Below are positions 1-7,859 of a stretch of 29,111 nt of DNA, piece by piece. The stretch's first letter is position 1, and the number at the start of each line of letters is the position of its first letter. The notes beneath the pieces were generated by a model, which was given only the letters and a program-made list of their open reading frames with translations, was not told where the DNA came from and ran no database searches. The position numbers were made by a program, and so were the translations under genes. Origin of the DNA: an uncultured Faecalibacterium sp. (GTDB lineage: Bacteria > Bacillota > Clostridia > Oscillospirales > Ruminococcaceae); NCBI GenBank assembly GCA_934547065.1, contig CAKTEF010000021.1:1-29111 (forward strand), read 5' to 3'.

Positions 1-1142
1 CGGATGTGCAGGCGGCGTGCCTGTGCATCGCCCAGGTTGGAGCAGGAGCAGACCTCAAAGTACTTCTGCTGGCGGGGACTCCATGCCTCGATATCGCAGC
101 TCTTGACTTTCAGATCAGCCAGGTCGCCGGAGCAGCAGTTCAGCTGGCGCACCGGGATCTCCATGCTGCGGAACAGCTCCACCGACATCTGCCACAGTTT
201 CTCGTACCAGTCCGCGCTCTCCTCCGGGCGGCAGACCACGATCATTTCCTGCTTCTCGAACTGATGGATGCGGTAGATGCCGCGCTCCTCGATGCCGTGG
301 GCACCTTTTTCCTTGCGGAAGCAGGGGCTGTAAGAGGTCAGGGTCAGGGGCATCTTGCTCTCGTCGATGGTCTGGTCGATGAAGCGGCCGATCATGGTGT
401 GCTCGCTGGTACCGATCAGGTACAGGTCCTCACCCTCGATCTTGTACATCATGGCATCCATCTCCGGGAACGACATCACGCCCTGGACCACATTGCCGTG
501 CATCATGAACGGCGGGATCACGTAGGTAAAGCCCTTGTTGATCATGAAATCACGGGCGTAGGCCAGCACCGCCTCGTGCAGGCGGGCAATGTTGCCCAGC
601 AGATAGTAGAAGCCGTTGCCTGCCACGCGGCCGGCAGCGTCCATATCAATGCCGTCAAAGCTCTCCATGATCTCGGTGTGGTACGGGATGGGGAAATCGG
701 GCACGACCGGCTCGCCAAAGCGCTGTGCTTCCACATTGCAGCTGTCGTCCGGGCCAATGGGCACGCTGGGGTCGATCATCTGGGGGATGGTGTACATGAT
801 CTCCTGGATGCGGGCAGCCAGGATCTCCTCCTCCTTTTCCAGCTCCGCCATCTTGTCGGCATCCGCCTTGACCGCAGCGTTGTTTGCATCGATCTGGGCC
901 TGAAGCTCTGCTTTCTTGGCCTCGTCGTCGCACTTTTTCAGCTGGCCGAACAGGGGGCCGTTGGCCTTGCTCAGCTTGTTGCGGGCAGCCTTGAGGGCTT
1001 CGACCTCTTTCAGGCACTCGCGGTACTTGGCATCCTTCTCAATGACTTCGTCTACGAGAGGGAGCTTTGCGTCCTGGAACTTCTTCTTGATGTTTTCCTT
1101 GACCGCTTCCGGGTTGTCACGGACAAATTTGATATCAAGCAT
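1..1142 (-). CDS. serS: Seryl-tRNA synthetase, 3' end cut by window
   Basis: Charges tRNA-Ser with serine (cytosolic class II synthetase). Read on the minus strand from an ATG at 1142 with AAGGAG nine bases upstream; 380 codons are present and the frame is still open at base 1, so roughly the last 45 residues of a usual ~425 are missing. An N-terminal helical-arm region rich in Lys, Glu and Ala (about residues 30-110) is followed by the catalytic core. Class II motif 2 is visible as CFRKEKG...YRIHQFEKQE, then DIEAW and a QARRLHIR stretch near the cut. The core reads more like the euryarchaeal SerRS type (TSEHTMIGRF, RPEES, DIEAW) than the B. subtilis type. No T-box leader is evident in the ~130 bases upstream before a repeat begins. 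The family call is certain; the subtype is inferred. Confidence 0.95.
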   Translation of the reverse strand, partial: MLDIKFVRDNPEAVKENIKKKFQDAKLPLVDEVIEKDAKYRECLKEVEALKAARNKLSKANGPLFGQLKKCDDEAKKAELQAQIDANNAAVKADADKMAELEKEEEILAARIQEIMYTIPQMIDPSVPIGPDDSCNVEAQRFGEPVVPDFPIPYHTEIMESFDGIDMDAAGRVAGNGFYYLLGNIARLHEAVLAYARDFMINKGFTYVIPPFMMHGNVVQGVMSFPEMDAMMYKIEGEDLYLIGTSEHTMIGRFIDQTIDESKMPLTLTSYSPCFRKEKGAHGIEERGIYRIHQFEKQEMIVVCRPEESADWYEKLWQMSVELFRSMEIPVRQLNCCSGDLADLKVKSCDIEAWSPRQQKYFEVCSCSNLGDAQARRLHI

Positions 1143-1276
1143 GATTTACTCTCCTTACTCTATTTCGTTCGCGCGGGGATGGGGGATTTCCCGTTCCCGT
1201 GCCGTTCAAAGGCGGTGGCCCGCCTTATTACGCTATATTACGTTTTTTCCGCACAGATAAGCTGTTCTTCGTACAA

Positions 1277-1455
1277 CCTCTCAGTCGGGCTTGCGCCCGC
1301 CAGCTGTCCTCCCTTTGTCGCTTGCGCGACATCTCCCTCCGGCCGGAGGGAGTCTTTCCTAGTAGGGGAGCCTCTGGCGTATCCAGAAAGCTTTACCCGG
1401 CTGCCAAGGCCTCTCCTACTAGGAGAGGTGGCATTGCGAAGCAATGACGGAGAGG
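1277..1455. repeat. MITE-like palindromic element, family M copy 1
   Basis: This element fills most of the 314-base gap between serS and parB. Its ends are imperfect inverted repeats, CCTCTCAGTC at the left and the complement of CCTCTCCGTC at the right. Inside are the hairpin TGTCGC/GCGACA, a perfect 20-base palindrome CTCCCTCCGGCCGGAGGGAG (1333-1352), and a long imperfect inverted repeat pairing 1358-1373 with 1407-1423. A 50-base stretch (1309-1358) recurs at 20675-20724 with two mismatches. It has no coding capacity and ends 1 base before the parB stop codon, so its hairpins may end or stabilise the parB mRNA. Confidence 0.8.
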
Positions 1456-1456
1456 T

Positions 1457-2326
1457 TTAATCCTCAACCTGATACTGCCCCAGCAGGTTTGCAAAGGCCT
1501 TGAGCTGCTCATCCGAGTAGAAATGGACGGTCAGTTTCCCTTTGCCGTCGTGGTAGGCGACATTCACTTCGCTGCCCAGTGCCTGCTTCAGGCTCTCCTC
1601 CACTTCCACCGGAAGGGTGCTGCGCAGCGGCGGCTCCTTGGGCGGCTGTTCCGGCTTTGTAAGCTTTTTGCACAGAACCTCGGCCTGGCGGACATTCAGC
1701 TGATGGTCTGCGATCAGCTGGGCGGCCTGTTCCTGCAGCTGTGGTGTGGGCAGGCCCAGGATCACCTTGGCGTGGCCGGTGGTCAAAAAGCCGCTTTTCA
1801 GCAGTTCCAGCACCGTTTCCGGCAGATTGAGCAGCCGCAGGCTGTTGGCCAGGGCGCTGCGGCTTTTGCCAAGCTTCCGGGCCGCCTGCTCCTGGGTCAG
1901 GTCACAGCGGGTCATCAGTTCCCGGATCCCGCAGGCTTCTTCCACCGGGTCCAGGTCCTCGCGCTGGAGGTTTTCCACCAGCGCCAGTTCCATGGCCTGC
2001 TCGTCGGTGACATCCTTGACGATGACCGGCACCTCGGTCAGGCCCGCCATCCGGCAGGCCCGCCAGCGGCGCTCTCCTGCTACGATCAGATACCCGCCCC
2101 GCGCCTGCGGGCGCACTGCAATGGGTTGGAGCAGCCCATGCTCGGAGATGCTGGCCGCCAGTTCTGCCAGCGGCTCCTCCTCAAAGGTCTTGCGGGGCTG
2201 TTCCGGATCCGGCTCGATCTCCCGCAGGGGCAGCGTTTCGATCCGGGTATCGGATGCAAAGCTGGGCGCGGCATCTTCAAACAGACTTTCCAGCCCCCGG
2301 CCCAGTCCTCCTCTTCCTTTTGCCAT
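1457..2326 (-). CDS. parB: Chromosome-partitioning protein ParB (Spo0J)
   Basis: CTP-dependent DNA clamp that loads at parS, spreads, and with ParA moves the newly copied origin. The 289-aa protein is of usual length. A basic N-terminus (GRGGLGRGLESLFED) fits the ParA-stimulating tail. The CTP-binding ParB/Srx core carries GERRWRACRMAGL, and a helix-turn-helix around TQEQAARKLGKSRSALAN reads parS. A linker and C-terminal dimerisation domain follow. The ATG start lies 19 bases after the parA stop with a GGGGGGAAA purine tract ahead, so it is co-transcribed with parA. A second paralogue (noc) lies upstream. This one is called ParB because of its N-terminal tail and its pairing with parA. Confidence 0.95.
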   Translation of the reverse strand: MAKGRGGLGRGLESLFEDAAPSFASDTRIETLPLREIEPDPEQPRKTFEEEPLAELAASISEHGLLQPIAVRPQARGGYLIVAGERRWRACRMAGLTEVPVIVKDVTDEQAMELALVENLQREDLDPVEEACGIRELMTRCDLTQEQAARKLGKSRSALANSLRLLNLPETVLELLKSGFLTTGHAKVILGLPTPQLQEQAAQLIADHQLNVRQAEVLCKKLTKPEQPPKEPPLRSTLPVEVEESLKQALGSEVNVAYHDGKGKLTVHFYSDEQLKAFANLLGQYQVED

Positions 2327-2345
2327 AGATCACGTTTCCCCCCGG

Positions 2346-3182
2346 TCAGACTTCTTCCAGCGCACTGCCGCTGTCGGCAGGCGCACGGTTGCCCCCGGCG
2401 CGGCGCTTGGCCGGCTCGTGCGGGCGGTTGTTCTTTACAAATTCAATGGCAAGGTCCATGTAGGCCTCGCTGCCCTTGCCCTTTGGCTCGTAAAAGTTGA
2501 TGGGCTGGCCGTAGCTGGGTGCCTCGGAAATGCGGATCGTGCGCGGGATCGTGGTTTTATAGACCTTGGAGCCAAAATATTTTTTGACCTGGTCCACCAC
2601 CTGCAGCGTCAGGTTGAGCCGCCCGGAGAACATGGTGAACACCACGCCCTCGATATCCAGATACGGGTTATACTTTTTGCGGATGGTCTTGAGCGTGCTG
2701 ACCAGCTCCGAAAGCCCCTCCAGCGCATAGTACTCGCACTGGATCGGGATCAGCACGCTGTCGCAGGCGCACAGGCCGTTCAGCGTAAGCAGATCCAGGC
2801 TGGGCGGGCAGTCGATGAAGATGAAGTCATAGTCTTTCTGCACCGAGGCCAGGGCCTTGCGCAGCCGGCTCTCGCGCCCCGGCAGGTCGATCATTTCCAG
2901 CGCCGCGCCGGCAAGGCGGGTGTTGGAGCCGATGACATCGGTCCGGAACTCGGTTTTGCGGATGGCTTTGGCCGCACTGGCCTCGCCGATCAGCATTTCA
3001 TAAGTACCTACATCGACACTCCGCTTGGGGATGCCGTAACCGGTTGTTGTATTGCCCTGCGGATCCAGATCCACGATCAGCACCTTTTTGCCCAGTGCCG
3101 CCACGCAGGAAGAAAGGTTGACCGCCGTGGTGGTCTTGCCCACGCCGCCTTTCTGGTTTGCCACTGCAACGATTTTTGCCAC
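2346..3182 (-). CDS. parA: Chromosome-partitioning ATPase ParA (Soj)
   Basis: Walker-type ATPase that binds the nucleoid and DnaA and powers origin segregation with ParB. The protein has 278 aa. The deviant Walker A motif KGGVGKTTT is at residues 11-19, Walker A' is VDLDPQGN near residue 40, and Walker B is FIFIDCPPSL. The C-terminus ends in a basic, low-complexity tail (about 25 residues, RRAGGNRAPADSG), longer than in B. subtilis Soj. The start is GTG at 3182 with only a weak AAAGAAG ahead. An extended -10 promoter and a parS site lie in its leader, so ParB binding could affect transcription. It forms an operon with parB downstream. Confidence 0.95.
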   Translation of the reverse strand: MAKIVAVANQKGGVGKTTTAVNLSSCVAALGKKVLIVDLDPQGNTTTGYGIPKRSVDVGTYEMLIGEASAAKAIRKTEFRTDVIGSNTRLAGAALEMIDLPGRESRLRKALASVQKDYDFIFIDCPPSLDLLTLNGLCACDSVLIPIQCEYYALEGLSELVSTLKTIRKKYNPYLDIEGVVFTMFSGRLNLTLQVVDQVKKYFGSKVYKTTIPRTIRISEAPSYGQPINFYEPKGKGSEAYMDLAIEFVKNNRPHEPAKRRAGGNRAPADSGSALEEV

Positions 3183-3212
3183 GCGTTTTGCTTCTTTCCG
3201 GGAAAAATAGTC

Positions 3213-3228
3213 TGTTCCACATGGAACA
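3213..3228. promoter_or_regulatory. parS site 1 (ParB/Noc-type)
   Basis: TGTTCCACATGGAACA is a perfect 16-base palindrome close to the Firmicute parS consensus TGTTTCACGTGAAACA. It lies in the parA leader, 31 bases upstream of the GTG start. Three more sites of the same design are in this window. Confidence 0.9.
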
Positions 3229-3279
3229 TTTGAGGCTGAGACCCGCTGTTTTCCCCGCAGCAGAGCCTCGTTACTGCCT

Positions 3280-3308
3280 AGTATAGCACATCAGCGCCGC
3301 TTTTTGAA
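3280..3308 (-). promoter_or_regulatory. Promoter of parA-parB
   Basis: On the minus strand the -10 TATACT (3280-3285) is preceded by TGC, an extended -10. A TTCAAA -35 (4/6 matches to consensus, 3303-3308) lies 17 bases upstream. The predicted start is about 95 bases before parA, which places parS site 1 inside the transcript leader. Confidence 0.65.
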
Positions 3309-3411
3309 CCGGTTTCTTGATTATTTTACGCAAAAGCGGCTGCGTTTTGCTCTTTTTGTAGAGTTTGCACCCCCGATTTTTTATTTTCGATGGGCAAACC
3401 GAGCAAACCGA

Positions 3412-3427
3412 TGTTCCATGTGGAACA
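3412..3427. promoter_or_regulatory. parS site 2
   Basis: TGTTCCATGTGGAACA is a palindrome with one central mismatch, in the noc-parA gap, 11 bases past the noc stop codon. Its sequence is identical to site 3 inside rsmG. Confidence 0.9.
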
Positions 3428-3438
3428 TTTCCCTGCCG

Positions 3439-4233
3439 TTATTTCTGTGCGGCGGCGGTGGGGATGCGCACCGTGTACTCAATGTAGCCGTCGCGCTCCT
3501 CGCGGTGGGCCGTGGCGGGCACACCGTTGTCGGTCATCAGGCGGATGGCATGGTCGATGGTGTTGACAAAGATGCGCACATCCTTGACCATGGAGATGCG
3601 GTGCTTGCCCGGTGCCGCCGCATTGAGCAGCTGCTCAATGTAAAGATCGGTCTGGCGGGCGTTGAAGCGGCGCTTGGCAATGGTGATGAGCGCTTCGCTG
3701 CGGCGGTTTTCCGGCAGGCGGAGCACGGCGCGGGCGTGGCGCTCGGTCAGGCCGTTGTCCAACACGAACTGCCGCTGGTCCGGCGTGAGCTGCAGCAGCC
3801 GCAGCTTGTTGGCCAGGGTAGGCTGTGCCATGCCCAGGCGCTTGGCGGCAGCGGCCTGGGTGCAGTCCCACAGCACCATCACGTCCCGCAGGCCCTGCGC
3901 CTGCTCAAAGGGGTTCAGATCCTCCCGCTGGATGTTTTCCAGCAGGCCCAGGGCAGCCGTGCGCTCGTCCCCGCCCTCGCACAGGATGGCGGGGATCGTC
4001 TCCATCCCCGCCAGCTTGCAGGCGCGGAGCCGCCGTTCCCCTGCCACCAGCTCATAGCCCATGTCGGTTTTGCGCACCGACACGGGCTGCAGCAGGCCGT
4101 TTTCCCGGATGCTCTGCGCCAATCCCGCCAGCTCCTTTTCCGCAAAGGAGGTCCGCGCCTGGAACGGCGAGGGCCGGATAGCATCCACCGGGAGCATATA
4201 GATCTTTCCCGCGGTTTTCTTACGTTCAAACAT
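3439..4233 (-). CDS. noc: ParB-family nucleoid occlusion protein (Noc)
   Basis: ParB paralogue expected to bind origin-proximal DNA and keep the division septum off the chromosome. The protein has 264 aa. The ParB core has GERRLRACKLAG in the CTP-binding domain and a helix-turn-helix around TQAAAAKRLGMAQPTLANKLR, then a C-terminal dimerisation region. The ATG start at 4233 has AAAGGAG nine bases ahead. The gene lies between rsmG and parA, the usual noc position. Unlike B. subtilis Noc, only about ten basic residues (MFERKKTAGK) precede the core, so the amphipathic membrane-targeting helix is short or absent. A palindrome in its leader resembles the Noc binding site. It could be a second ParB rather than a true Noc; context favours Noc. 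Confidence 0.85.
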   Translation of the reverse strand: MFERKKTAGKIYMLPVDAIRPSPFQARTSFAEKELAGLAQSIRENGLLQPVSVRKTDMGYELVAGERRLRACKLAGMETIPAILCEGGDERTAALGLLENIQREDLNPFEQAQGLRDVMVLWDCTQAAAAKRLGMAQPTLANKLRLLQLTPDQRQFVLDNGLTERHARAVLRLPENRRSEALITIAKRRFNARQTDLYIEQLLNAAAPGKHRISMVKDVRIFVNTIDHAIRLMTDNGVPATAHREERDGYIEYTVRIPTAAAQK

Positions 4234-4266
4234 GATTTCTGCTCCTTTCTCTGCGCTGCGACACTG

Positions 4267-4298
4267 TTTTCAACATTTTCCCGAGAAATGGTTGAAAA
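4267..4298. promoter_or_regulatory. Palindrome in noc leader, candidate Noc-binding site
   Basis: TTTTCAAC (4267-4274) and GTTGAAAA (4291-4298) are perfect inverted arms. The centre TTTTCCCGAGAAAT (4276-4289) matches 12 of 14 bases of the B. subtilis Noc site ATTTCCCGGGAAAT. It sits 34-65 bases upstream of the noc ATG. It could be an operator, or a leader hairpin once transcribed. Confidence 0.4.
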
Positions 4299-4324
4299 AC
4301 AGATCGTCTGCTCCCAGTCTACCA

Positions 4325-4363
4325 GAAAACAAAAAGCCCTGCCAGAAGTTTCGTTCGGCAGGG
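4325..4363 (-). terminator. Intrinsic terminator after rsmG
   Basis: On the minus strand a CCCTGCC/GGCAGGG stem (4337-4343 with 4357-4363) is followed by CTTTTTGTTTTC, 27-65 bases past the rsmG stop. The plus strand also has a T-rich tail, so it may work both ways. Confidence 0.8.
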
Positions 4364-4389
4364 TTTTGTATTTTTCTTTCGATGGCTCG

Positions 4390-5097
4390 TTATTTCAGCG
4401 GAGATTTTGCGATTTTTCCGCCGTTTCTGGGATAGGCTGTCGGAGTTTGCGAAATCTTTTTGCAGAGGATCAGGGTGCGGGTGTCGCCGCCGGGCAGGTG
4501 GAGTGTGCGCGTCTCGGCATACGCGCCCCCCAGCTTTTTGATGGCCCCGCGCGCCGCCGTGAGCTCCTCGGAACCGGAAGCGCCTTTCATAGCCAGAAAG
4601 CTGCCGCCCACCTTGACCAGCGGCAGACAGTATTCGGCCAGCATGGGCAGGGCTGCTACGGCGCGGGCCGATGCCAGATCGAACTGTTCCCGCCACACCT
4701 TGCGGGCCGCTTCCTCCGCGCGTTCCTTGGCAAACTCCACGCCGTTCAGGCCAAGCTGGGCGCAGGCGTACTTCAAAAATTCCACCCGCTTTCCGGTGGG
4801 CTCCATCAGGGTCAGCTCCAGCTCCGGCTTATAGATCTTGGTCACGATGCCGGGGAAACCGGCCCCTGCGCCCACGTCCACCATCTTCCCTGCCACTTCG
4901 GGCTGGGAAGCAAAGAGCAGGCTGTCCAGAAAATGCTTATCCTCGATCCCCTCCGGGTCGGTGATGGCCGTCAGGTTGACTTTCTGGTTGTACTCCACCA
5001 GAATCTGTGCATAGGTGTCCAGCTGGTCCAGCTGGGTGCCGGTCAGGGCAATGTTCCATGTGGAACACTTCTGTTCCAGTCTCTCTTTGTCGATCAT
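4390..5097 (-). CDS. rsmG: 16S rRNA (guanine-N7) methyltransferase RsmG
   Basis: Methylates N7 of the guanine at E. coli position 527 in the 530 loop of 16S rRNA; loss gives low-level streptomycin resistance in other species. The protein has 235 aa and a class I SAM-dependent fold. The SAM-binding glycine loop is VDVGAGAGFPG, with SARAVAALPML further on. The ATG at 5097 is chosen because TTGGAG, eight bases upstream, is a good ribosome site. An in-frame TTG at 5109 overlaps that site and is rejected. Codons for CSTWNI near the N-terminus contain a complete parS site. It is next to noc, as in most Firmicutes, and followed by a terminator. Confidence 0.95.
   Translation of the reverse strand: MIDKERLEQKCSTWNIALTGTQLDQLDTYAQILVEYNQKVNLTAITDPEGIEDKHFLDSLLFASQPEVAGKMVDVGAGAGFPGIVTKIYKPELELTLMEPTGKRVEFLKYACAQLGLNGVEFAKERAEEAARKVWREQFDLASARAVAALPMLAEYCLPLVKVGGSFLAMKGASGSEELTAARGAIKKLGGAYAETRTLHLPGGDTRTLILCKKISQTPTAYPRNGGKIAKSPLK
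5052..5067. promoter_or_regulatory. parS site 3, inside rsmG
   Basis: TGTTCCATGTGGAACA, identical to site 2. It lies within the rsmG reading frame, where its complement encodes Cys-Ser-Thr-Trp-Asn plus the first base of the next codon. Confidence 0.9.
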
Positions 5098-5129
5098 TTG
5101 TTGCTCCAATCTATCATTTTACCGCAGGT

Positions 5130-5687
5130 TCAATCGGCACCGTTCAGGGTCACATACACCGGCTCGTGATGTACGGCGGGCAGGAACTTTTCCAGCACAT
5201 CGGCCGTGTACAGCTTGAGCGACGAAGTGTTGATGCAGGGGTGGCAGCCGAGATATTCGCCCTTGACCACATCCTCATCCATGAGCAGCTGCACATGGTT
5301 GTCCGGGTCATTGGCCAGGCCCATAATGGACGAGGAGCCGGGGGTGCAGTCCAGATAGCGCTCCATATCCTCCGGCGATGCAAAACTCAGGCGGGCAATG
5401 CCCAGCTGGTGGGAAAGCTCCTTTGTCTTGAACGGCTTATCCCCCGGCATCATCAGCAGGTAAAAGTTTGTTTTCTGCCGGTTGCACAGGAACAGGTTCT
5501 TGCAGACCGTAGCCCCCAGGCAATCGTCGATGATCTTGCAGTCCTCCATGGTGTCCGCTTTCATCCAGGCGTGGTCGGTGCGCCAGTACGGGATACCGAG
5601 GTCATCCAGAACATCGTAGGTGCGTATTTCTTTTGCCAGCCGCCCGGTGCAGTCCGCAGGGCGGCCCTTGTATAACTGAAGTTCCAT
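5130..5687 (-). CDS. YbaK/ProXp-ala-type aminoacyl-tRNA deacylase
   Basis: Free-standing trans-editing domain related to the ProRS INS domain; it probably hydrolyses mischarged Ala-tRNA-Pro (ProXp-ala) or a similar mispaired tRNA. The protein has 185 aa. Family landmarks are the conserved lysine in DHAWMKADT (about residue 43), a KNLFLCNRQ strand, LGIARLSFASPEDMERYL, TPGSSSIMGL and GCHPCINTSSL near the C-terminus. The ATG at 5687 follows GGGGTGA; an upstream in-frame GTG at 5696 overlaps that ribosome site and is not used here. It lies 32 bases upstream of rsmG and may be co-transcribed with it. The family is clear; the exact tRNA specificity is inferred. Confidence 0.85.
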   Translation of the reverse strand: MELQLYKGRPADCTGRLAKEIRTYDVLDDLGIPYWRTDHAWMKADTMEDCKIIDDCLGATVCKNLFLCNRQKTNFYLLMMPGDKPFKTKELSHQLGIARLSFASPEDMERYLDCTPGSSSIMGLANDPDNHVQLLMDEDVVKGEYLGCHPCINTSSLKLYTADVLEKFLPAVHHEPVYVTLNGAD

Positions 5688-5772
5688 TTGATTCACCCCA
5701 AACCGCTTTTTGAAATCGCTTCACTTGAACACGCTATCGCGTCGGACAGGTTTTATTGCTTTTACAGAATTC

Positions 5773-5988
5773 ATTGCCGCCCGGGATGTTCTCTTTTGCG
5801 TGCCAAAAGAGAACCAGAAAAGCACCCGCTACTTTCGAAGCGCGGGAGGCACGAACTAGGGGCTGCTCGCCCCTAGTAACCCCAAAGCAGTGGGCTCCAA
5901 GCAAAAATGCTGGAGATTCGCGCATCCGCGCGAAGATCTCTTAACCGCATTTTTGCTTTCCGCCGATTTGAAATCGCTGCGCGGCAAT
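5773..5988. repeat. Multi-hairpin repeat, family H copy A
   Basis: This element fills most of the 303-base gap between mnmG and the deacylase gene. The plus strand shows, in order: an outer arm ATTGCCGC (5773-5780) pairing with GCGGCAAT (5981-5988); a hairpin with 11-bp arms GTTCTCTTTTG/CAAAAGAGAAC (5788-5814); CCCGC/GCGGG (5825-5846); an 8-bp stem CTAGGGGC-TGCTC-GCCCCTAG (5856-5876); and a 12-bp stem AAGCAAAAATGC/GCATTTTTGCTT (5899-5910 with 5947-5958) enclosing TTCGCGC/GCGCGAA. It closely matches 7939-8117. There is no coding capacity. It ends 2 bases past the mnmG stop codon. Confidence 0.8.
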
Positions 5989-5990
5989 CA

Positions 5991-7859
5991 TCAACGTTTC
6001 ACCGCCAAGGCGATGCTGAGTTGTGCCACATCCGATGGCGACACGCCGGGGATGCGGCCGGCCTGGCCCAGGTTCCGGGGGCGGATGCGGGCCAGCTTTT
6101 CGCGGGCTTCCAGCGTCAGGCCGGTCAGGCTGGCGTACTCGAAATCCTCCGGGATCAGGGTCTTTTCGTGGCGGGCCACCTCGCGGATCATCCGATCCTG
6201 CCGGGCAATGTAGCCCGCGTACTTGATCTCGGTTTCCAGCCGCTCGGCCAGCATGGGGGTGATCCCCTCTCCCCAGCCGATGATCCCGGCCACCAGCGGG
6301 TAGCTGATCTCCGGGCGGCGGAGCAGCTCCTCTGCAATGCCGCCCTCGGCTGCCGGGGCAAGGCCCGCCGCTTCCATGGCGGCCCGCAGGTCGGCCGTGC
6401 GCAGGTGGCTCTCGTGCAGGCGGCGGCGCTCTGCTTCCAGAACGCTCTGGGTGTGCTGATATTTTTCCCAGCGGTCGTCCTGCACCAGCCCGTACTCCCG
6501 CCCGATGGGGGTCAGGCGCTGGTCGGCGTTGTCCTGGCGCAGGGTCAGGCGGTATTCGCTGCGGCTGGTCATCATGCGGTAGGGGTCCATCACGCCCTTG
6601 GTCACCAGATCGTCCACCAGCGTTCCCAGGTAGCTGGTCTGGCGCGGCAGGATGAGCTGCTCTTTGCCCAGCGCATTGCGGGCGGCGTTCAGCCCGGCCA
6701 GCAGGCCCTGGGCGGCGGCTTCTTCGTAGCCGGAGGTGCCGTTGAACTGGCCCGCACCGTACAGGCCCCGCACCACCTTGCTTTCCAGCGTGGCTTCCAG
6801 ACTGGTGGGGTCTACGCAGTCGTACTCGATGGCATAGGCCGGGCGCAGGATCTCAATGTGTTCAAACCCTTTGATGCTGCGATAAAAAGCGTTCTGCACA
6901 TCCTCCGGCAGGCTGCTGGAAGCGCCCTGCAGATACATTTCCTCGGTGTTCTCGCCGCAGGGTTCCACAAAAATGGGGTGGCGGTCCTTACCTGCAAAGC
7001 GCACCACCTTATCCTCAATGGAGGGGCAGTAGCGCGGGCCAACACCCTCGATCATGCCGCCGTACAGCGGGCTGCGCTGGATGTTATCCAGGATGATCCT
7101 GTGGGTCTCGGGGTTGGTGTAGGCGATCCAGCATTCCACCTTGTTGTGCATGGGTGCATCCGTCAGGAAGCTGAACGGCTGCAATTCATTGTCCGGGTCT
7201 CCGGGCTGGCATTCCAGCCGGGAAAAGTCAATGCTGCGGCGGTGGACACGGGCCGGTGTTCCGGTCTTGAAGCGGCGCAGCGGCAGCCCGGCCTCTTTCA
7301 GGCTCTGCGTCAGGGCGTTGGCGGCGTGCATCCCGTCCGGGCCGGAGGCATACCAGGCATCGCCCACAAAGATCTTGCCGCCCAGATTGGTGCCCGTCGC
7401 AATGACCACGCACCGGGCGCTGTATTCCCCATTGAGCTGGGTGACAACACCGGTCACACGGCCGTTTTCCACCTCGATGCCCACCACCTCGGCCTGATGG
7501 ATGGCAAGGCCGGGGGTCAGCTCCAAGGCGTGCTTCATGTATTCGTGGTAGCGCTTGCGGTCGGTCTGCACCCGCAGGGCATGGACTGCCGGGCCCTTGC
7601 CCTTGTTCAGCATCCGGCTTTGCAGGTAGGTGGCATCCGCCGCCAGGCCCATCACGCCGCCCAGCGCATCCAATTCGCGTACCAGCGTTCCTTTTGCCGT
7701 TCCGCCAATGCTGGGGTTGCAGGGCATGTTGCCAATGGCATCCAGGCTCATGGTAAAAACGGCCGTTCTGGCCCCCAGCGCGGCGGCCGCGTGGGCGGCC
7801 TCGATGCCGGCATGGCCCGCACCGATCACGATCACATCATAATCTCCTAAATGGTTCAT
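5991..7859 (-). CDS. mnmG: tRNA U34 carboxymethylaminomethyl-modifying enzyme MnmG (GidA)
   Basis: FAD enzyme that, with MnmE, installs the cmnm5 group on wobble uridine 34 of several tRNAs, using methylene-THF, glycine and NADH. The 622 aa are of usual length. The FAD dinucleotide fold is YDVIVIGAGHAGIEAA at residues 7-22. The conserved NMPCNPSIGG follows near residue 44, and the C-terminal helical domain (MnmE and tRNA binding) ends in LGQAGRIPGVSPSDVAQLSIAL. The ATG at 7859 gives the family's usual short N-terminus but has no close ribosome site (GAGG about 14 bases upstream). A GTG at V9 with AGGAG ahead is a less likely alternative. Two direct copies of repeat H flank the gene. Its partner gene mnmE lies upstream. 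Confidence 0.97.
   Translation of the reverse strand: MNHLGDYDVIVIGAGHAGIEAAHAAAALGARTAVFTMSLDAIGNMPCNPSIGGTAKGTLVRELDALGGVMGLAADATYLQSRMLNKGKGPAVHALRVQTDRKRYHEYMKHALELTPGLAIHQAEVVGIEVENGRVTGVVTQLNGEYSARCVVIATGTNLGGKIFVGDAWYASGPDGMHAANALTQSLKEAGLPLRRFKTGTPARVHRRSIDFSRLECQPGDPDNELQPFSFLTDAPMHNKVECWIAYTNPETHRIILDNIQRSPLYGGMIEGVGPRYCPSIEDKVVRFAGKDRHPIFVEPCGENTEEMYLQGASSSLPEDVQNAFYRSIKGFEHIEILRPAYAIEYDCVDPTSLEATLESKVVRGLYGAGQFNGTSGYEEAAAQGLLAGLNAARNALGKEQLILPRQTSYLGTLVDDLVTKGVMDPYRMMTSRSEYRLTLRQDNADQRLTPIGREYGLVQDDRWEKYQHTQSVLEAERRRLHESHLRTADLRAAMEAAGLAPAAEGGIAEELLRRPEISYPLVAGIIGWGEGITPMLAERLETEIKYAGYIARQDRMIREVARHEKTLIPEDFEYASLTGLTLEAREKLARIRPRNLGQAGRIPGVSPSDVAQLSIALAVKR

Noticed and set aside
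1143..1276. T-box riboswitch before serS
   Set aside because: No T-box sequence (TGG-GTGG type) or terminator/antiterminator pair is visible, and the leader is too short before the repeat.
6..1460. Long plus-strand open frame opposite serS
   Set aside because: The minus strand encodes clear SerRS motifs; the plus frame is a high-GC shadow and runs through a repeat.
5907..7850. 647-codon plus-strand frame opposite mnmG
   Set aside because: Antisense shadow of MnmG, low-complexity residue make-up, no ribosome site, and it starts within repeat H.
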